From Niastella yeongjuensis (GTDB lineage: Bacteria; Bacteroidota; Bacteroidia; Chitinophagales; Chitinophagaceae): DNA of 64,000 bases. Shown piece by piece: positions 20,101 to 30,100 of this stretch. Under the pieces are notes generated by a model. The model did no database searches and was not told the origin of the DNA. It saw only the letters and a program-made list of their open reading frames with translations. The position numbers were made by a program, and so were the translations under genes. Each line of letters begins with the position of its first letter. The first letter of the stretch is position 1. The stretch lies in assembly GCF_900110245.1 (NCBI RefSeq), contig NZ_FOCZ01000021.1, positions 1 through 64,000 on the forward strand, given 5' to 3'.

Positions 20101-23100
20101 CGACAGGTCATTGAAAGTAAATGGCAGGTCTATTTCAGGCACCACCACCTTAACTGGATGGCTGAAACTGTTGATGTAGTATTTCGTCCTTAAAATGGAA
20201 TGCCGATTTACCAGTTGCTGTAACCTGTCCTTAAACTGTTCCGGATCTTTAAGTCTTATAATAAATGAATACTGATCATAATAAACAGGATCCACAGGAT
20301 TCAGCAAAGAAGAATAGATCATTCCCTGCTCTATTTGAACGAGCGGATAAAGATCGTCATACACTGCAGGCAACCTGTTCTTCAATTGATCTTCTTCTTC
20401 TACAGCTAACCTTATGCGTGCTATTTCTTCCAATCCGATCGCCCAATCGCTATATACTCCGTTTTTGTTATGGTTGTTCTTTTCTGCACTGATATAGGCA
20501 GCCCAATCTTCCAGGATGCCGGTTTCATATAAGTTTTTAACACTTACCTGTACCTGCAATTGTTTTCTGACAGCAACAGTAAAGGTGATTATTTTAATGG
20601 AGTCGCCGCCTAATGCAAAAAAATTATCTTTCATTCCCGGCCGCTTCCTGCCTGTTACGGCCTCCACCAATGCCGCCACCTTTTCTTCCATGTCGTTACG
20701 TGGGGCAACATATTCTGTCCTGGCCGCTATGGCAAGCCCATCAGGGTCGGGCAGCTTTTTACGATTTACTTTACCACTGAAGGTCAGGGGCAGATCCGCT
20801 AACCGTACAAAATAAGCAGGCACCATATAGGCAGGCAGCACGCTCATCAGGTACGATCTGAGCTCGTCCCCGTCCAGGTCTTCCCGCAATACGATATAAG
20901 CGATCAGCTCCTTACCGCCTTCCACACTACTCCGGGTAATAACGACTGCCCCATCAACAGCCGGATGTTTTTGCAGCACGCTTTCAATTTCTGCCAGTTC
21001 AATCCGATATCCCCTGATCTTTACCTGGTTATCTACCCTTCCTATAAACTCTATATTGCCATCGGGCAACCACCGGCCCAGGTCACCTGTTCTATAGATT
21101 TTCGCTGCGTTTATAAATGGATTGTTTACAAACTTTTCCGAAGTCAGTTCAGGCCTGTTCAAATATCCTTTTGCCAGTCCCACCCCGCCAATGCAAATCT
21201 CACCGGCAACGCCAACAGGCAGCAACCTGCCGGCGCTATCTGTAATATACATTTGCGTATTCCATATTGGGCGGCCAATGGGTATTACAGTATCCGTTGC
21301 TGCCGTAACATAATAGGTAACATCGATAGAAGCCTCGGTTGGACCATATAAATTATATATAGGCGTGGCTGTTTTTTCGTACCAGGCTTTAACCGTTTGG
21401 GGCAATAAAGCTTCGCCGCTGGTTATCACCTGTCGCAGGCTTTGTAAGGAACTGTGGATGTCGGAACGATCAAACAAAGAATTTATAAAAGCCTGTAATA
21501 GGCCAGGAACAAAATGCAGACAGGTTATCTGGTATTTTTCTATGAGGGATAAGATCCGTTCAGGATATCTGTTATCATCCTGTGGACATACCACCATTTG
21601 GGCACCCAGGCACAAGGGCATAAATATTTCCCACACAGATACATCAAAAGTAAAAGTGGTTTTCTGCAGAATGACATCGCTGGTTTCAAAACCGAATTGA
21701 TTCCACATCCACTCTATCCGGTTGATTACCCCCCGGTGTGCAAGCATACAACCTTTTGGCTGCCCGGTAGATCCGGATGTATACAATACATAAGCAAGAT
21801 CTGTTGGCTTATTTATCCCTTCCCCATTATCTCCGCTATAATCATTTTGAGTTGCTGTAAACAATGCCAGTTCTTCTTCATCAATCACCACTTTACACCG
21901 GCTGTCGGTTACCAGAAAATCAACCCGCTCCCGGGGATAGGACGGATCGATAGGAACATAGGCACCCCCTGCTTTCAGTACGCCCAAAATAGCAACCATC
22001 AGCCATTCACTTCTATTCAGTTTTATCCCTACCAGGTCATTGGGTTGAATGTGATAATTTACTCGTAAAAAATTGCCCAACCGATTACATCGATCATTCA
22101 ATTCCCGGTATGTGAGGGTTGTTGTTTCGAATACAACTGCTATTTTATCAGGGGTTTTATTTACCTGTTCTTCAAAGAGTTTAATTAAAGTGGTATCGGC
22201 TGAAAAATCAACGGTTGTATTATTAAATCTTTCCAGCAATTGCCGCCGCTCCTCATTAGTCAAATATTCCAGCTGCATAACAGGCGTGGCTGGATGTTCA
22301 ATTGCAGCAGTTATTAGTTGCTGTAAATGAGTTACAAACTGAACTATGGTGCTCTGGTTAAAGAGATTTGAATTGTATTCTGTTTCCAGGAACAATTGTT
22401 CTTCCGACTCTATAAATACAAAACTGAGATCGAATTTACTGGTTTGGTTTTCTACCCCTTCATACCTGGTTACCCTAATGTTTTCCCGGTCATCTGCAGC
22501 CTTATTTATACCCCCGGGTTGAAACACAACCATTACATCAAACAAAGCATTCCTGCTTCTATCTGTAGCGGCATTTAATTCGACTACCAGTTCATCGAAC
22601 GGATAAGCCTGGTGTTCATAAGCATCCAGCAGAACCCGGCTTACTTTATTCAGTAGCGCTTTAAAAGTATCTGATCCGCTGAAACGGTTTCTTAAAGCCA
22701 GCGTGTTTACATATAATCCTATCTGGTCTTCCAGATCTACATGTTCCCGCCCGGCAATGGGGCTTCCTACTATAATATCATCCTGACCGGTATACCGGTA
22801 TAAGAATGTATACACACCCGATAACAACCCCATAAAAAAGGAAACTCCCTGGTCTGTAACCAGGCCCTTCAACCCTTTAACGAGCTCGTCGTTGAAAGCA
22901 GTTCGAACTACACTTCCCTTGTAATTTCTTACAGCTGCACGCGGGTTATCTATTGGCAGATCCAGTACAGGCAATTCACCGGAAAACTGTTCCAGCCAAT
23001 AGGATCTATGCCGGTCAAAAGCGGCGCCGGTCAACTGCGATTGTTGCCAGGCCGTATAATCTTTATATTGAATACGTAAGGGTGCTAGTGAAGGTTGTTG

Positions 23101-23802
23101 ACCAGAACAGCAGGCACTGTATAACTGCATTAGTTCTTTCAGCATCACTTCCATTGACCAGCCATCGCTGACAAGGTGATGCATTACATACGAAAACACC
23201 CAGGTAGTATTATCTGTTCTGAACAAACTGCCCCTGATCAGCGGACCTGTAGCCAGGTCAAATGGAGTGGTCCACTGTTCTTGTACCTCGCGTTTCAGCA
23301 CCTCCTCTCTTTGCGCATCATAACGCAGATCGTGACAGGACAGTTGAAATCCTGTTTGTTTTAATGGCAGGATCCATTGGCGGATTGCGCCTTCTTCATT
23401 CTCCCTAAATATTGTTCGCAGACTTTCATGGCGGGCGATCAATTGATCAAATGCAATAACAAAACTTTCTTCGTTCACGTTTCCTTCCAACACATAACTC
23501 TTCACCATATGGTAAGCAACACTGGCACCTGGCAACTGGTTGGCGAGCCATAACCGATACTGCGCCGATGACAACGGATAATTTTCCTGAACGGGTACTA
23601 GAGGAATATTCGTAGTATATCCTTTTTCAAATCCTGCCTGATCATTATCAGCCAGGAACTGCAGCAACTCCGCTTTCTGTTCTTTTATTGCGGACAACAG
23701 CCCCGGATGGATCTCAGAATCGCCGGCAAAGACCTGCAACTTGCCATCCACTACTTCCAGCAAAATGTTATTATCCCTTATTTGTCTTAATAACTCTTTC
23801 AT
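17155..23802 (-). CDS. Two-module NRPS, TubCdd-C-A-T-C-A-T, predicted Ser then a Cys-like code
   Basis: A 2215-aa NRPS. Residues 1-55 are a TubC-like docking domain. C (HHLVSDGWS near 211), A (near 676), T (GGDSIKI near 1063), C (HHALLDGWS near 1286), A (near 1757) and T (LGANSLSV near 2153) follow. The first A pocket reads DVWHISLIDK, one residue from the published Ser code DVWHLSLIDK. The second reads DLYDFSLVWK, resembling the Cys code DLYNLSLIWK but with Asp for Asn, and shows the SGDW and GGATEAT motifs typical of that A-domain branch. The second C domain is unusual. It opens YPLVQIEQGMIYSSLLNP, like D-accepting C domains, although no E domain precedes it, and the upstream T has the GGDSI form usually seen before E domains. 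The C-terminus ends DTENFLI. Confidence 0.95.
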   Translation of the reverse strand: MKELLRQIRDNNILLEVVDGKLQVFAGDSEIHPGLLSAIKEQKAELLQFLADNDQAGFEKGYTTNIPLVPVQENYPLSSAQYRLWLANQLPGASVAYHMVKSYVLEGNVNEESFVIAFDQLIARHESLRTIFRENEEGAIRQWILPLKQTGFQLSCHDLRYDAQREEVLKREVQEQWTTPFDLATGPLIRGSLFRTDNTTWVFSYVMHHLVSDGWSMEVMLKELMQLYSACCSGQQPSLAPLRIQYKDYTAWQQSQLTGAAFDRHRSYWLEQFSGELPVLDLPIDNPRAAVRNYKGSVVRTAFNDELVKGLKGLVTDQGVSFFMGLLSGVYTFLYRYTGQDDIIVGSPIAGREHVDLEDQIGLYVNTLALRNRFSGSDTFKALLNKVSRVLLDAYEHQAYPFDELVVELNAATDRSRNALFDVMVVFQPGGINKAADDRENIRVTRYEGVENQTSKFDLSFVFIESEEQLFLETEYNSNLFNQSTIVQFVTHLQQLITAAIEHPATPVMQLEYLTNEERRQLLERFNNTTVDFSADTTLIKLFEEQVNKTPDKIAVVFETTTLTYRELNDRCNRLGNFLRVNYHIQPNDLVGIKLNRSEWLMVAILGVLKAGGAYVPIDPSYPRERVDFLVTDSRCKVVIDEEELALFTATQNDYSGDNGEGINKPTDLAYVLYTSGSTGQPKGCMLAHRGVINRIEWMWNQFGFETSDVILQKTTFTFDVSVWEIFMPLCLGAQMVVCPQDDNRYPERILSLIEKYQITCLHFVPGLLQAFINSLFDRSDIHSSLQSLRQVITSGEALLPQTVKAWYEKTATPIYNLYGPTEASIDVTYYVTAATDTVIPIGRPIWNTQMYITDSAGRLLPVGVAGEICIGGVGLAKGYLNRPELTSEKFVNNPFINAAKIYRTGDLGRWLPDGNIEFIGRVDNQVKIRGYRIELAEIESVLQKHPAVDGAVVITRSSVEGGKELIAYIVLREDLDGDELRSYLMSVLPAYMVPAYFVRLADLPLTFSGKVNRKKLPDPDGLAIAARTEYVAPRNDMEEKVAALVEAVTGRKRPGMKDNFFALGGDSIKIITFTVAVRKQLQVQVSVKNLYETGILEDWAAYISAEKNNHNKNGVYSDWAIGLEEIARIRLAVEEEDQLKNRLPAVYDDLYPLVQIEQGMIYSSLLNPVDPVYYDQYSFIIRLKDPEQFKDRLQQLVNRHSILRTKYYINSFSHPVKVVVPEIDLPFTFNDLSGLPDSEQKNRLKEYIGEDLNIRLTFDGELLWRVNLFRLADDTYFITYSVHHALLDGWSMAVFKTEIMNADSGTLPLLPYSYKDYCAICLGRKRVKGIEDYWKNLLQGYTRNKLPFNYKGVRISEAGGMRKVNTTIDEQLLKDLTRLAAYYQLSFKAICVAAHICLLHIVCAEDDIVTGIVTHERPEIEGGESMLGCFLTTIPIRVRFDQQVDVLSLLQQVNNYLSGVKPYEIHLSEIAAMIGEKTSFGNPVFDTLLNYTDFHTFSKISGNDFINILEAGSHDPELELSNEMTNTLFDVEVSKTLDRFTARIKYAPGYFNEEDVRYALNIYVRILETFAKDIHTPLASLNILTAQERQEILVNFNATQAPYAVELTLDKLFEIQVAKTPDAIALRQDGISFSYKVLNERANQLAACLLANGVKAGDNIGLYVSRSFDMIIGMYGILKTGAAYVPIDPEYPADRQEYIARNSGVTIIVIDAASLAGNKVEGMQLVRIDEIALSTFSKENPGIIHDSYELAYTIYTSGSTGKPKGVMIEHHSAVNLVEWVNDTFRISANDRLLFITSMCFDLSVYDVFGMLAAGGTVVIARNEEVQQVDTLKKLLKEERITFWDSVPTTMNYLIGELEAAKDDFVQHDLRLVFLSGDWIPVHLPDRIRPYFPSAELISLGGATEATVWSNYYPINEVHQSWSSIPYGKPIKNNTFYILDDNLQPVPKGVAGELYIGGVGVARGYANDPEKTAAAFKPDPFGDRPGGIMYKTGDLGRLLPDGNMEFLGRKDNQVKIRGFRVELGEIESVLQKHENIKGAIVDIYNDAAGMNQLCAYLLADELPAINEIKEYLKGRLPAYMIPGHFMVLGSFPLNSNGKIDRKALPRPSASENDALLPAIPPATSTQVQVEKIWRSILNTGSISIRDDLFELGANSLSVGAFVNRVQREMNLTLNIRNVFVEPTIEAISNEIDKIKWASGDLYTTEDISDTENFLI

Positions 23803-23806
23803 CAGT

Positions 23807-26800
23807 TTATAACTCTACTTGTTTTAAGTTCTTCCGGTTGGCTTTCCGGTGGTTTTGATCGAGAATGAAAAGGATCTGTTCGCTGATGTTCTCAACAGTT
23901 GGTTCTTTGAAAATGCTTTGGATATTTATTCTTATTTCAAAATGCCTGTTGATGCGGGAGATAAGCTGCATCATTTTCAGGCTATGTCCGCCAGACTGGA
24001 AAAAATCATCTTTCACGCCGATGTTGTTTTTTCCCAGGAGCTCCGCCCAGATGGACACCAATTGCCTTTCTATCTCGTTGCGGGGTGCTATATGCGTATT
24101 TGCCGAAGTCAGTTGTGCATCCGGCTCAGGCAATGATCTTTTATCAATTTTTCCGTTGGGCGTAAGAGGCAGTTTATCGAGCCATACAAAATGCGTGGGG
24201 ATCATCCAGACGGGTAAGGTATGGCCAAGCCACAAACGGATATCAGCTATTGCCAGTTCTTCTTTGACTACGCAATAAGCCACCAGTTCTTTTTCACCAG
24301 TTGCATTGTTCCTGGTAAGCACCACGGCTGTTTCAATTTCCGGGTGTTTCCCTATAGTCAACGCTATTTCTCCGGGCTCTACACGGTAGCCCCTTATTTT
24401 TACCTGTTCATCTTTTCTGCCAATAAATTCAACCTGGCCGTTGGGTAACCAGCGGCCCAGGTCACCTGTTTTATACATTCGCCGGCCTTCGTGGAAAGGA
24501 TCGGGTACAAATTTTTCAGTAGTTAGTTCTGGTCTGTTGAAATAACCACGGGCTACGCCGGCACCCGCTATGCAGATCTCACCAATAATTCCAACCGGTA
24601 CTAACTGGAGCTGATTATCCAAAATATAAACCGACGACTCACAAAACGGCACTCCCAGTGGAACAGGATCGGGTATCTGGTTCAGATCAATAGGGTTGAT
24701 CAGCTTGCCAATGGTAGTTTCTGAAGGGCCATAATGATTATATACCCGGCAGGCGTGATTGGCTTCCTTTATTGTTGTAAGTATTTCGGTGGTCAGCGAT
24801 TCGCCACCGAAAATCAGGCATTTTTCCGGCAGAAAGACCTTATCAGGTAATTGCAGTGATTTCCAATGCGAGGGAACAATCTTTATACAATCCGGCGTCT
24901 GGGCAAATATTTTCTCTGCGTCGAGTAAATCTAGCGCAGAATAGATGTGCAGCTCGCCACCCATCAACAGGGATGTATATATAACGGTATTGCCCAGGTC
25001 GGCAGCGATCGTGGAGACCAGTCCAAACCGCCGGCACGCCGCGATATTTGTTTTTTGCTGAATGCCAAAAAAATAATCAACCAGCGACCGGTGGGTGATC
25101 ATTACCCCTTTGGGATGCCCGGTTGAACCTGAGGTGTAGATCACATACGCCAGATCGTCGGACTGAACCTTTGCCGGTTCATATTCACTAGTAACAGCTG
25201 GCATGATCACTGGCTTGTCAAGGGCAATCACGGCACCTGCATAAGCCGCCAGTTGTGATACATATTTCGATTCCGTAAGCAGTACAGCCGCCTTACAGTC
25301 TTGTAGAATATATTCAATGCGTACCGCAGGATATTCGGGATCGATGGGTACATAAGCACCGCCCGATTTCAATACCGACAGCAGGGCAACGATCATGTCG
25401 GCTGACCGGTCGACCATCACCCCTACCAGTTCATTAGGCTTTACGTGATAATCCGTTACCAGGCGGGCGGCCAGTTGATCGGTCTTTTCATGTAGTTGCC
25501 GATAAGTGAGTGTTGTATCACCTGACACCAGGGCCGGTCTGTCTGGTGTCTTCAGCGCCTGTTCTATAAAAAGATCAACTACGGTTTTATGCTGCGGGAA
25601 AGAAGCTTGTGTATTGTTAAATCCGGTCAGCAGTTCCTGTATTTCATTCCGGGTCAGTAGTAGTAAGGAATTTACCGGCATACCAGGCCCATTCAACACA
25701 GCCATCAGTAATTGCACGAGGTGCCTTTTCATTCGTTCAGCCGTGCCGGCAAAGTACAGATCGCTGTTATAAACAAGGTCGAATGTTATGGTATCCCCAT
25801 GATCGATAAAATTAAAAGACAGATCAAACTTACTCACGTTACCTGTTCCAGCATTCCAGGGCGATATGCGCAGATTAGGCGCATGCGGTTGTTCATCCAC
25901 CATTGCAAAGCCATCTTCATTTAACGTAATCATTACATCAAACAAGGGGTTCCTGCTCCTATCGGTATGCAGCTGCAATTCATCTACCAGTAAATCGAAG
26001 GGATAGGCCTGATGCGTCTGCGCCTGGACTGTCGTTTCTTTTATTTTGCTTAGTAATTGCAAAAAGCTATCTGCACCAGTACAACTGGTCCTTATAGCAA
26101 CCGTATTTATGTATAAACCGATCTGTTCTTCCAGTTCAGGATGCTCCCTTCCGGCAACGGGCGTACCTATAATTATGTCTTCGTCTGATGTATACCTGTG
26201 CAGGAATATTTTTACCAGGGTTAGCAATCCCATAAACAAAGTGCTACCCTGCTGCTGCAGCATGGCTTTCAAAGCAGCGGTGGCACCGGCATCGACCATC
26301 CCCGTTGTTACGCCCCCGTTGTATGTTTTTATTGCTGGCCGCTTCTTGTCGGCGGGCAGTTGTAAAACGGGCAATTCTCCTTCAAACTGCTTCATCCAGT
26401 AGGAACGATGGGCAGTATAGTGTTCGCCTTTTATCTGTTGCTGTTGCCAGCCTGCATAATCTTTGTAATGGAAGCGTAGCGGCGCCGGCCATTCATTCCC
26501 GCCTTCACAAAGCCGCGCATAGGACTGCATCAGTTCGCGAATCAGCACGTTCATCGACCAGCCATCGCAAACGATATGGTGAATAACAAGATGAAAGATC
26601 CATTTTTCATTGGTGAGCCTGATCAGGCCTGCGCGCAGCACCGGACCTTTTTCCAGATCAAATGGCTGTTGCAGTGCTTCCTGTATTATTTTTTCAGCTT
26701 TCGCTTCCCGATGGCTGCCTGATCGTAGATCAGTGCAGGATACAGAAAAATGCAATGCTTCGGCTGTTAGAACACTTTGCCTGATCTCACCGGTTTCATC

Positions 26801-27196
26801 TTCTGTAAAAACAGTCCTTAAGATCTCATGCTTTTCTATCAAATGGCCAAAAGCAGTGATCAGATGCGCCACCTGCAATTCACCTTCAAACACATTGATC
26901 ATCGGGATATGATAGGCTGTCCCGCCGCCAAGACGGCTCAGCACCCAGATGCGTTTCTGCGCAGAAGATAGCTCGTAATGCTGCTGATGAGGCAAAGGTT
27001 GAACCGCCGCAAGGGGTGCACCAGCAGGGCGCAACAGTGCAATAATTTCCTCTTTGTACAATTGCAACCGGCTGATCTGTTCTTTTGTCAGCATCTTTAC
27101 ATTGCCCTGCACCCTCAGTTCCCGCCCGGATGTTCCCAGCGAGAAATGGATCTCATGTTGTCTGCAGACCGCCAATAATTCAAACAGCTCTTTCAT
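23807..27196 (-). CDS. Single-module NRPS, TubCdd-C-A-T, predicted Asp
   Basis: A 1129-aa one-module NRPS, third in the chain. A TubC-like docking domain (1-58) is followed by C (HHIVCDGWS near 209), A (YTSGSTGHPKG near 689) and T (FFQSGGHSLKMM near 1069). The pocket residues read DLTKIGHIGK by eye, one residue from the published Asp code DLTKVGHIGK, so L-Asp is the likely substrate. The A4 region is slightly unusual (AADLGNTVIY rather than FDxSVWE), but the key Asp is kept. There is no epimerase or methyltransferase. It starts one base after the stop of the 2193-aa NRPS and ends four bases before the next start, so it is clearly co-transcribed. The C-terminal tail (KNLKQVEL) ends in the hydrophobic-x-hydrophobic pattern shared by the other TubC partners, though it is less acidic. 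Confidence 0.95.
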   Translation of the reverse strand: MKELFELLAVCRQHEIHFSLGTSGRELRVQGNVKMLTKEQISRLQLYKEEIIALLRPAGAPLAAVQPLPHQQHYELSSAQKRIWVLSRLGGGTAYHIPMINVFEGELQVAHLITAFGHLIEKHEILRTVFTEDETGEIRQSVLTAEALHFSVSCTDLRSGSHREAKAEKIIQEALQQPFDLEKGPVLRAGLIRLTNEKWIFHLVIHHIVCDGWSMNVLIRELMQSYARLCEGGNEWPAPLRFHYKDYAGWQQQQIKGEHYTAHRSYWMKQFEGELPVLQLPADKKRPAIKTYNGGVTTGMVDAGATAALKAMLQQQGSTLFMGLLTLVKIFLHRYTSDEDIIIGTPVAGREHPELEEQIGLYINTVAIRTSCTGADSFLQLLSKIKETTVQAQTHQAYPFDLLVDELQLHTDRSRNPLFDVMITLNEDGFAMVDEQPHAPNLRISPWNAGTGNVSKFDLSFNFIDHGDTITFDLVYNSDLYFAGTAERMKRHLVQLLMAVLNGPGMPVNSLLLLTRNEIQELLTGFNNTQASFPQHKTVVDLFIEQALKTPDRPALVSGDTTLTYRQLHEKTDQLAARLVTDYHVKPNELVGVMVDRSADMIVALLSVLKSGGAYVPIDPEYPAVRIEYILQDCKAAVLLTESKYVSQLAAYAGAVIALDKPVIMPAVTSEYEPAKVQSDDLAYVIYTSGSTGHPKGVMITHRSLVDYFFGIQQKTNIAACRRFGLVSTIAADLGNTVIYTSLLMGGELHIYSALDLLDAEKIFAQTPDCIKIVPSHWKSLQLPDKVFLPEKCLIFGGESLTTEILTTIKEANHACRVYNHYGPSETTIGKLINPIDLNQIPDPVPLGVPFCESSVYILDNQLQLVPVGIIGEICIAGAGVARGYFNRPELTTEKFVPDPFHEGRRMYKTGDLGRWLPNGQVEFIGRKDEQVKIRGYRVEPGEIALTIGKHPEIETAVVLTRNNATGEKELVAYCVVKEELAIADIRLWLGHTLPVWMIPTHFVWLDKLPLTPNGKIDKRSLPEPDAQLTSANTHIAPRNEIERQLVSIWAELLGKNNIGVKDDFFQSGGHSLKMMQLISRINRHFEIRINIQSIFKEPTVENISEQILFILDQNHRKANRKNLKQVEL

Positions 27197-27197
27197 G

Positions 27198-30100
27198 TTA
27201 AAATATGATCTCGTCCTGGTTATCGGCCGTTAGCTCCCTTTTATTCTCCATCCACCGGATGGTGTCAACGTAATTCGACAGGTGTTCTACCGTAGGTTCT
27301 ATAAAAAGCGCTTTCAGGTCTATTTTAACGCCCATGGTTTCATGGATCTTCGACACAACCCGGGTGGCTTTCAAACTATGTCCGCCCAGATCGAAGAAAT
27401 TGTCTTTTATTCCAATGCCTTTTCTTTCCAGAATGTTTTCCCAGATACTCAGGATCAACTGGTCGGTGTCATTTCTCACAGGTACAGCCAAAATATTTTC
27501 ATTGATGGTATCCTGCGGGCGCGGCAGCGCATTTTTATCCAGTTTGCCATTGCTGTTTAATGGGAAGCTTTCCAATGGAATTAAATAGGAAGGCACCATG
27601 TAAGCCGGTAACTGCTCACTGAGCCCTTTGCGCAGGTCACTTATGCTTTCAAAATCTTTGGCAGGCAGGAACCAGGCCGCCAGTTCATATTCTCCTTCCC
27701 CATTCTTCAGGCGTAATACCACGGCATCCTGAATGTCGGGTCGGCGAAAGATCGTTGCCTCTACTTCTGCCAGTTCAATGCGATGTCCCCTGATCTTCAC
27801 CTGGTCATCGCGACGGCCAATGTATTCAAGATCGCCGTTCGGTAATATCCGGGCATAATCACCTGACCGGTACATGCGTGCTGCTGATTGAAAGGGATGG
27901 GGAATAAATTTTGTACTGGTGAGTTCGGGTTTATTAAGATATCCCCGGCCCACGCCTGCGCCGCCTACACACAACTCACCGGTTACGCCAATGGGCACCT
28001 GCCGCAAATCGGCATCCAGCACATAACAGCTTACCGTAGGCATGGGAACGCCAATGTTACTGGCGTTGGCAGCTATTTCGTTAGCGGTAATTTCTTTATA
28101 GGTAACATGCACGGTGGTTTCTGTAATACCATACATATTCACAATTTTGCAATGAGGCACCGCCTGGTGCCAGGGAGCCAGCATGGCGGGCATCAGCGCC
28201 TCGCCGCCAAATATCAGGTAGTTAACAGGCACGTCGGGCGAAAGCCGATCGCTGTTCGCCTGCAACAGGCTTCTGAAAGCCGTGGGTGTCTGGTTCAGCA
28301 CCGTGATCCTTTCTTCTATTAAAAACTCATAAAACGAACGCCCATTCTGTGCAATGTGTTTTGGTACCATTACCAGGGTGCCGCCGTTTAACAGGGCACC
28401 ATACATCTCCCACACCGAAAAATCAAAACAATAAGAATGGAACAATGACCACCTGTCATCTGGTCCGAAAAGGAACAAATTATTTTCATGAAAGAGTAAC
28501 CGCGCAACCTGCCGATGCTCGATCAAAACGCCTTTGGGATTACCGGTGGTACCTGAGGTATAAATAACATAAGCGAGTTGTTCAGGTTGTACCTCGGCCA
28601 CGTATCCTTCACCGGAGTAGTTGTGCCGGGTGATATCCTTAAACAACCTGTCGGAGTACTGGCTTCTTATTTCCTCTTTCAATGGCTCGTCATATAAGAC
28701 AAGCGGACTTGCAGAGTCATCAAGCATATAGGCAATTCTCGCAGCGGGATAATCGGGATCTGCCGGCACATAAGCCGCACCTGCTTTCAGCACGGCCAGT
28801 ATGGCAATCAGCATCCATTCGCTGCGTGTTACATGAAGCACCACCAGGGTTTCAGGTAATACACCACACTCCTGCACCAGTATTTTTGCCAGCTGGCCGC
28901 TCTTTGTATCCAGTTCCTGGTAAGTGAGGTGGCGACCATTCACTACCAACGCCGTCCGATGGGCAAATGCCCTCACTGCCAGTTGAAAAAGACTGGTGAT
29001 CGTAGCCTCCCGATCATACGCCACCTGGCTTTGATCGGCTTTAGAAATCAGTACCGCATATTCCGCCTCATCGGGCAACACAATATCTTTGATCTTAGTG
29101 TTCGGTTCTGCAGTCACCTGCTGCAACAGCTTGTCCAGGTGACGGATCATTCGTATAATGGTTTCCTCCCTAAACAGACCGGTATTGTACTCAAGACTCA
29201 GCAGCAATCCATCGGCCTGTTCTGAAAAAGAAAAAACAAGATCGTATTTCGCACCCCCCGTATCAATTGACAGTCGTTCAAACTGCAGTGCTTCTGTTAC
29301 GTTGTTCACCGGTCCTATGCCCCATTCAGCAGTATCCTGCAGCACTACTACCACATCAAACAGGGGTGACCGTGACAAATCCCGCTTTACGGGTATTTCT
29401 TCCAGCAACATTTCCAGCGAAAATGCCTGGTGTTCGAAAGCCGACAGGATAAATGCTTTTTCTTTCTCCAACGTCGACACAAAAGATGCATCGGGATCAA
29501 CGGATACGCGTATCGGCAATGTATTTATATAACAACCGATCTGATCGTGTAACTGCAAATAATCTCTGCCCGAAACCGGGGTCCCGATAACAAGATCCTG
29601 TTCGTTGGTATATTTCTTTAATAATACCCGAATAGCAGACATCAGCGTCATAAAGAGACTGGCATTTGCCTGTACAGCCAGTTGACGGATGTTCGCCACT
29701 GCAGCGGGTGTAAATTTCCATTCACACGCGGCGCCTGTATACGTCTTTACCGCTGGCCGGTTAAAACCCAGGGGCAGTTCCAGTGCCGGCGCTTCTATTT
29801 TAAATACTTCTGTCCAGAACCGGCGATGTGCATCAAACCGCCCTTCTGCCAGCTGCTTTTTTTGCCATACGGCATAATCTTTACTCTGAATCTCCGGACA
29901 CGGCAGCTGTGCAGATGGAGCAGCGAGCAGCAATCGATAGGCTTCTGTTACGTTCTTATATAAAACTCCCAACGACCAGCCATCGCTGATAAGATGGTGC
30001 ATATTGAATGAAAGCAACTGTCCTGCTGCAGTTTGTATCAGACTGCAGTGTAACAAAGGTCCCTTGCCAGGGTCGAATGGTTTTTGCCATTGTTGTTTCA

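Noticed and set aside
18500-20400. Heterocyclisation of a Cys residue to thiazoline in the 2215-aa NRPS
   Set aside because: The condensation domain keeps HHALLDGW and lacks the DxxxxDxxS motif of Cy domains.
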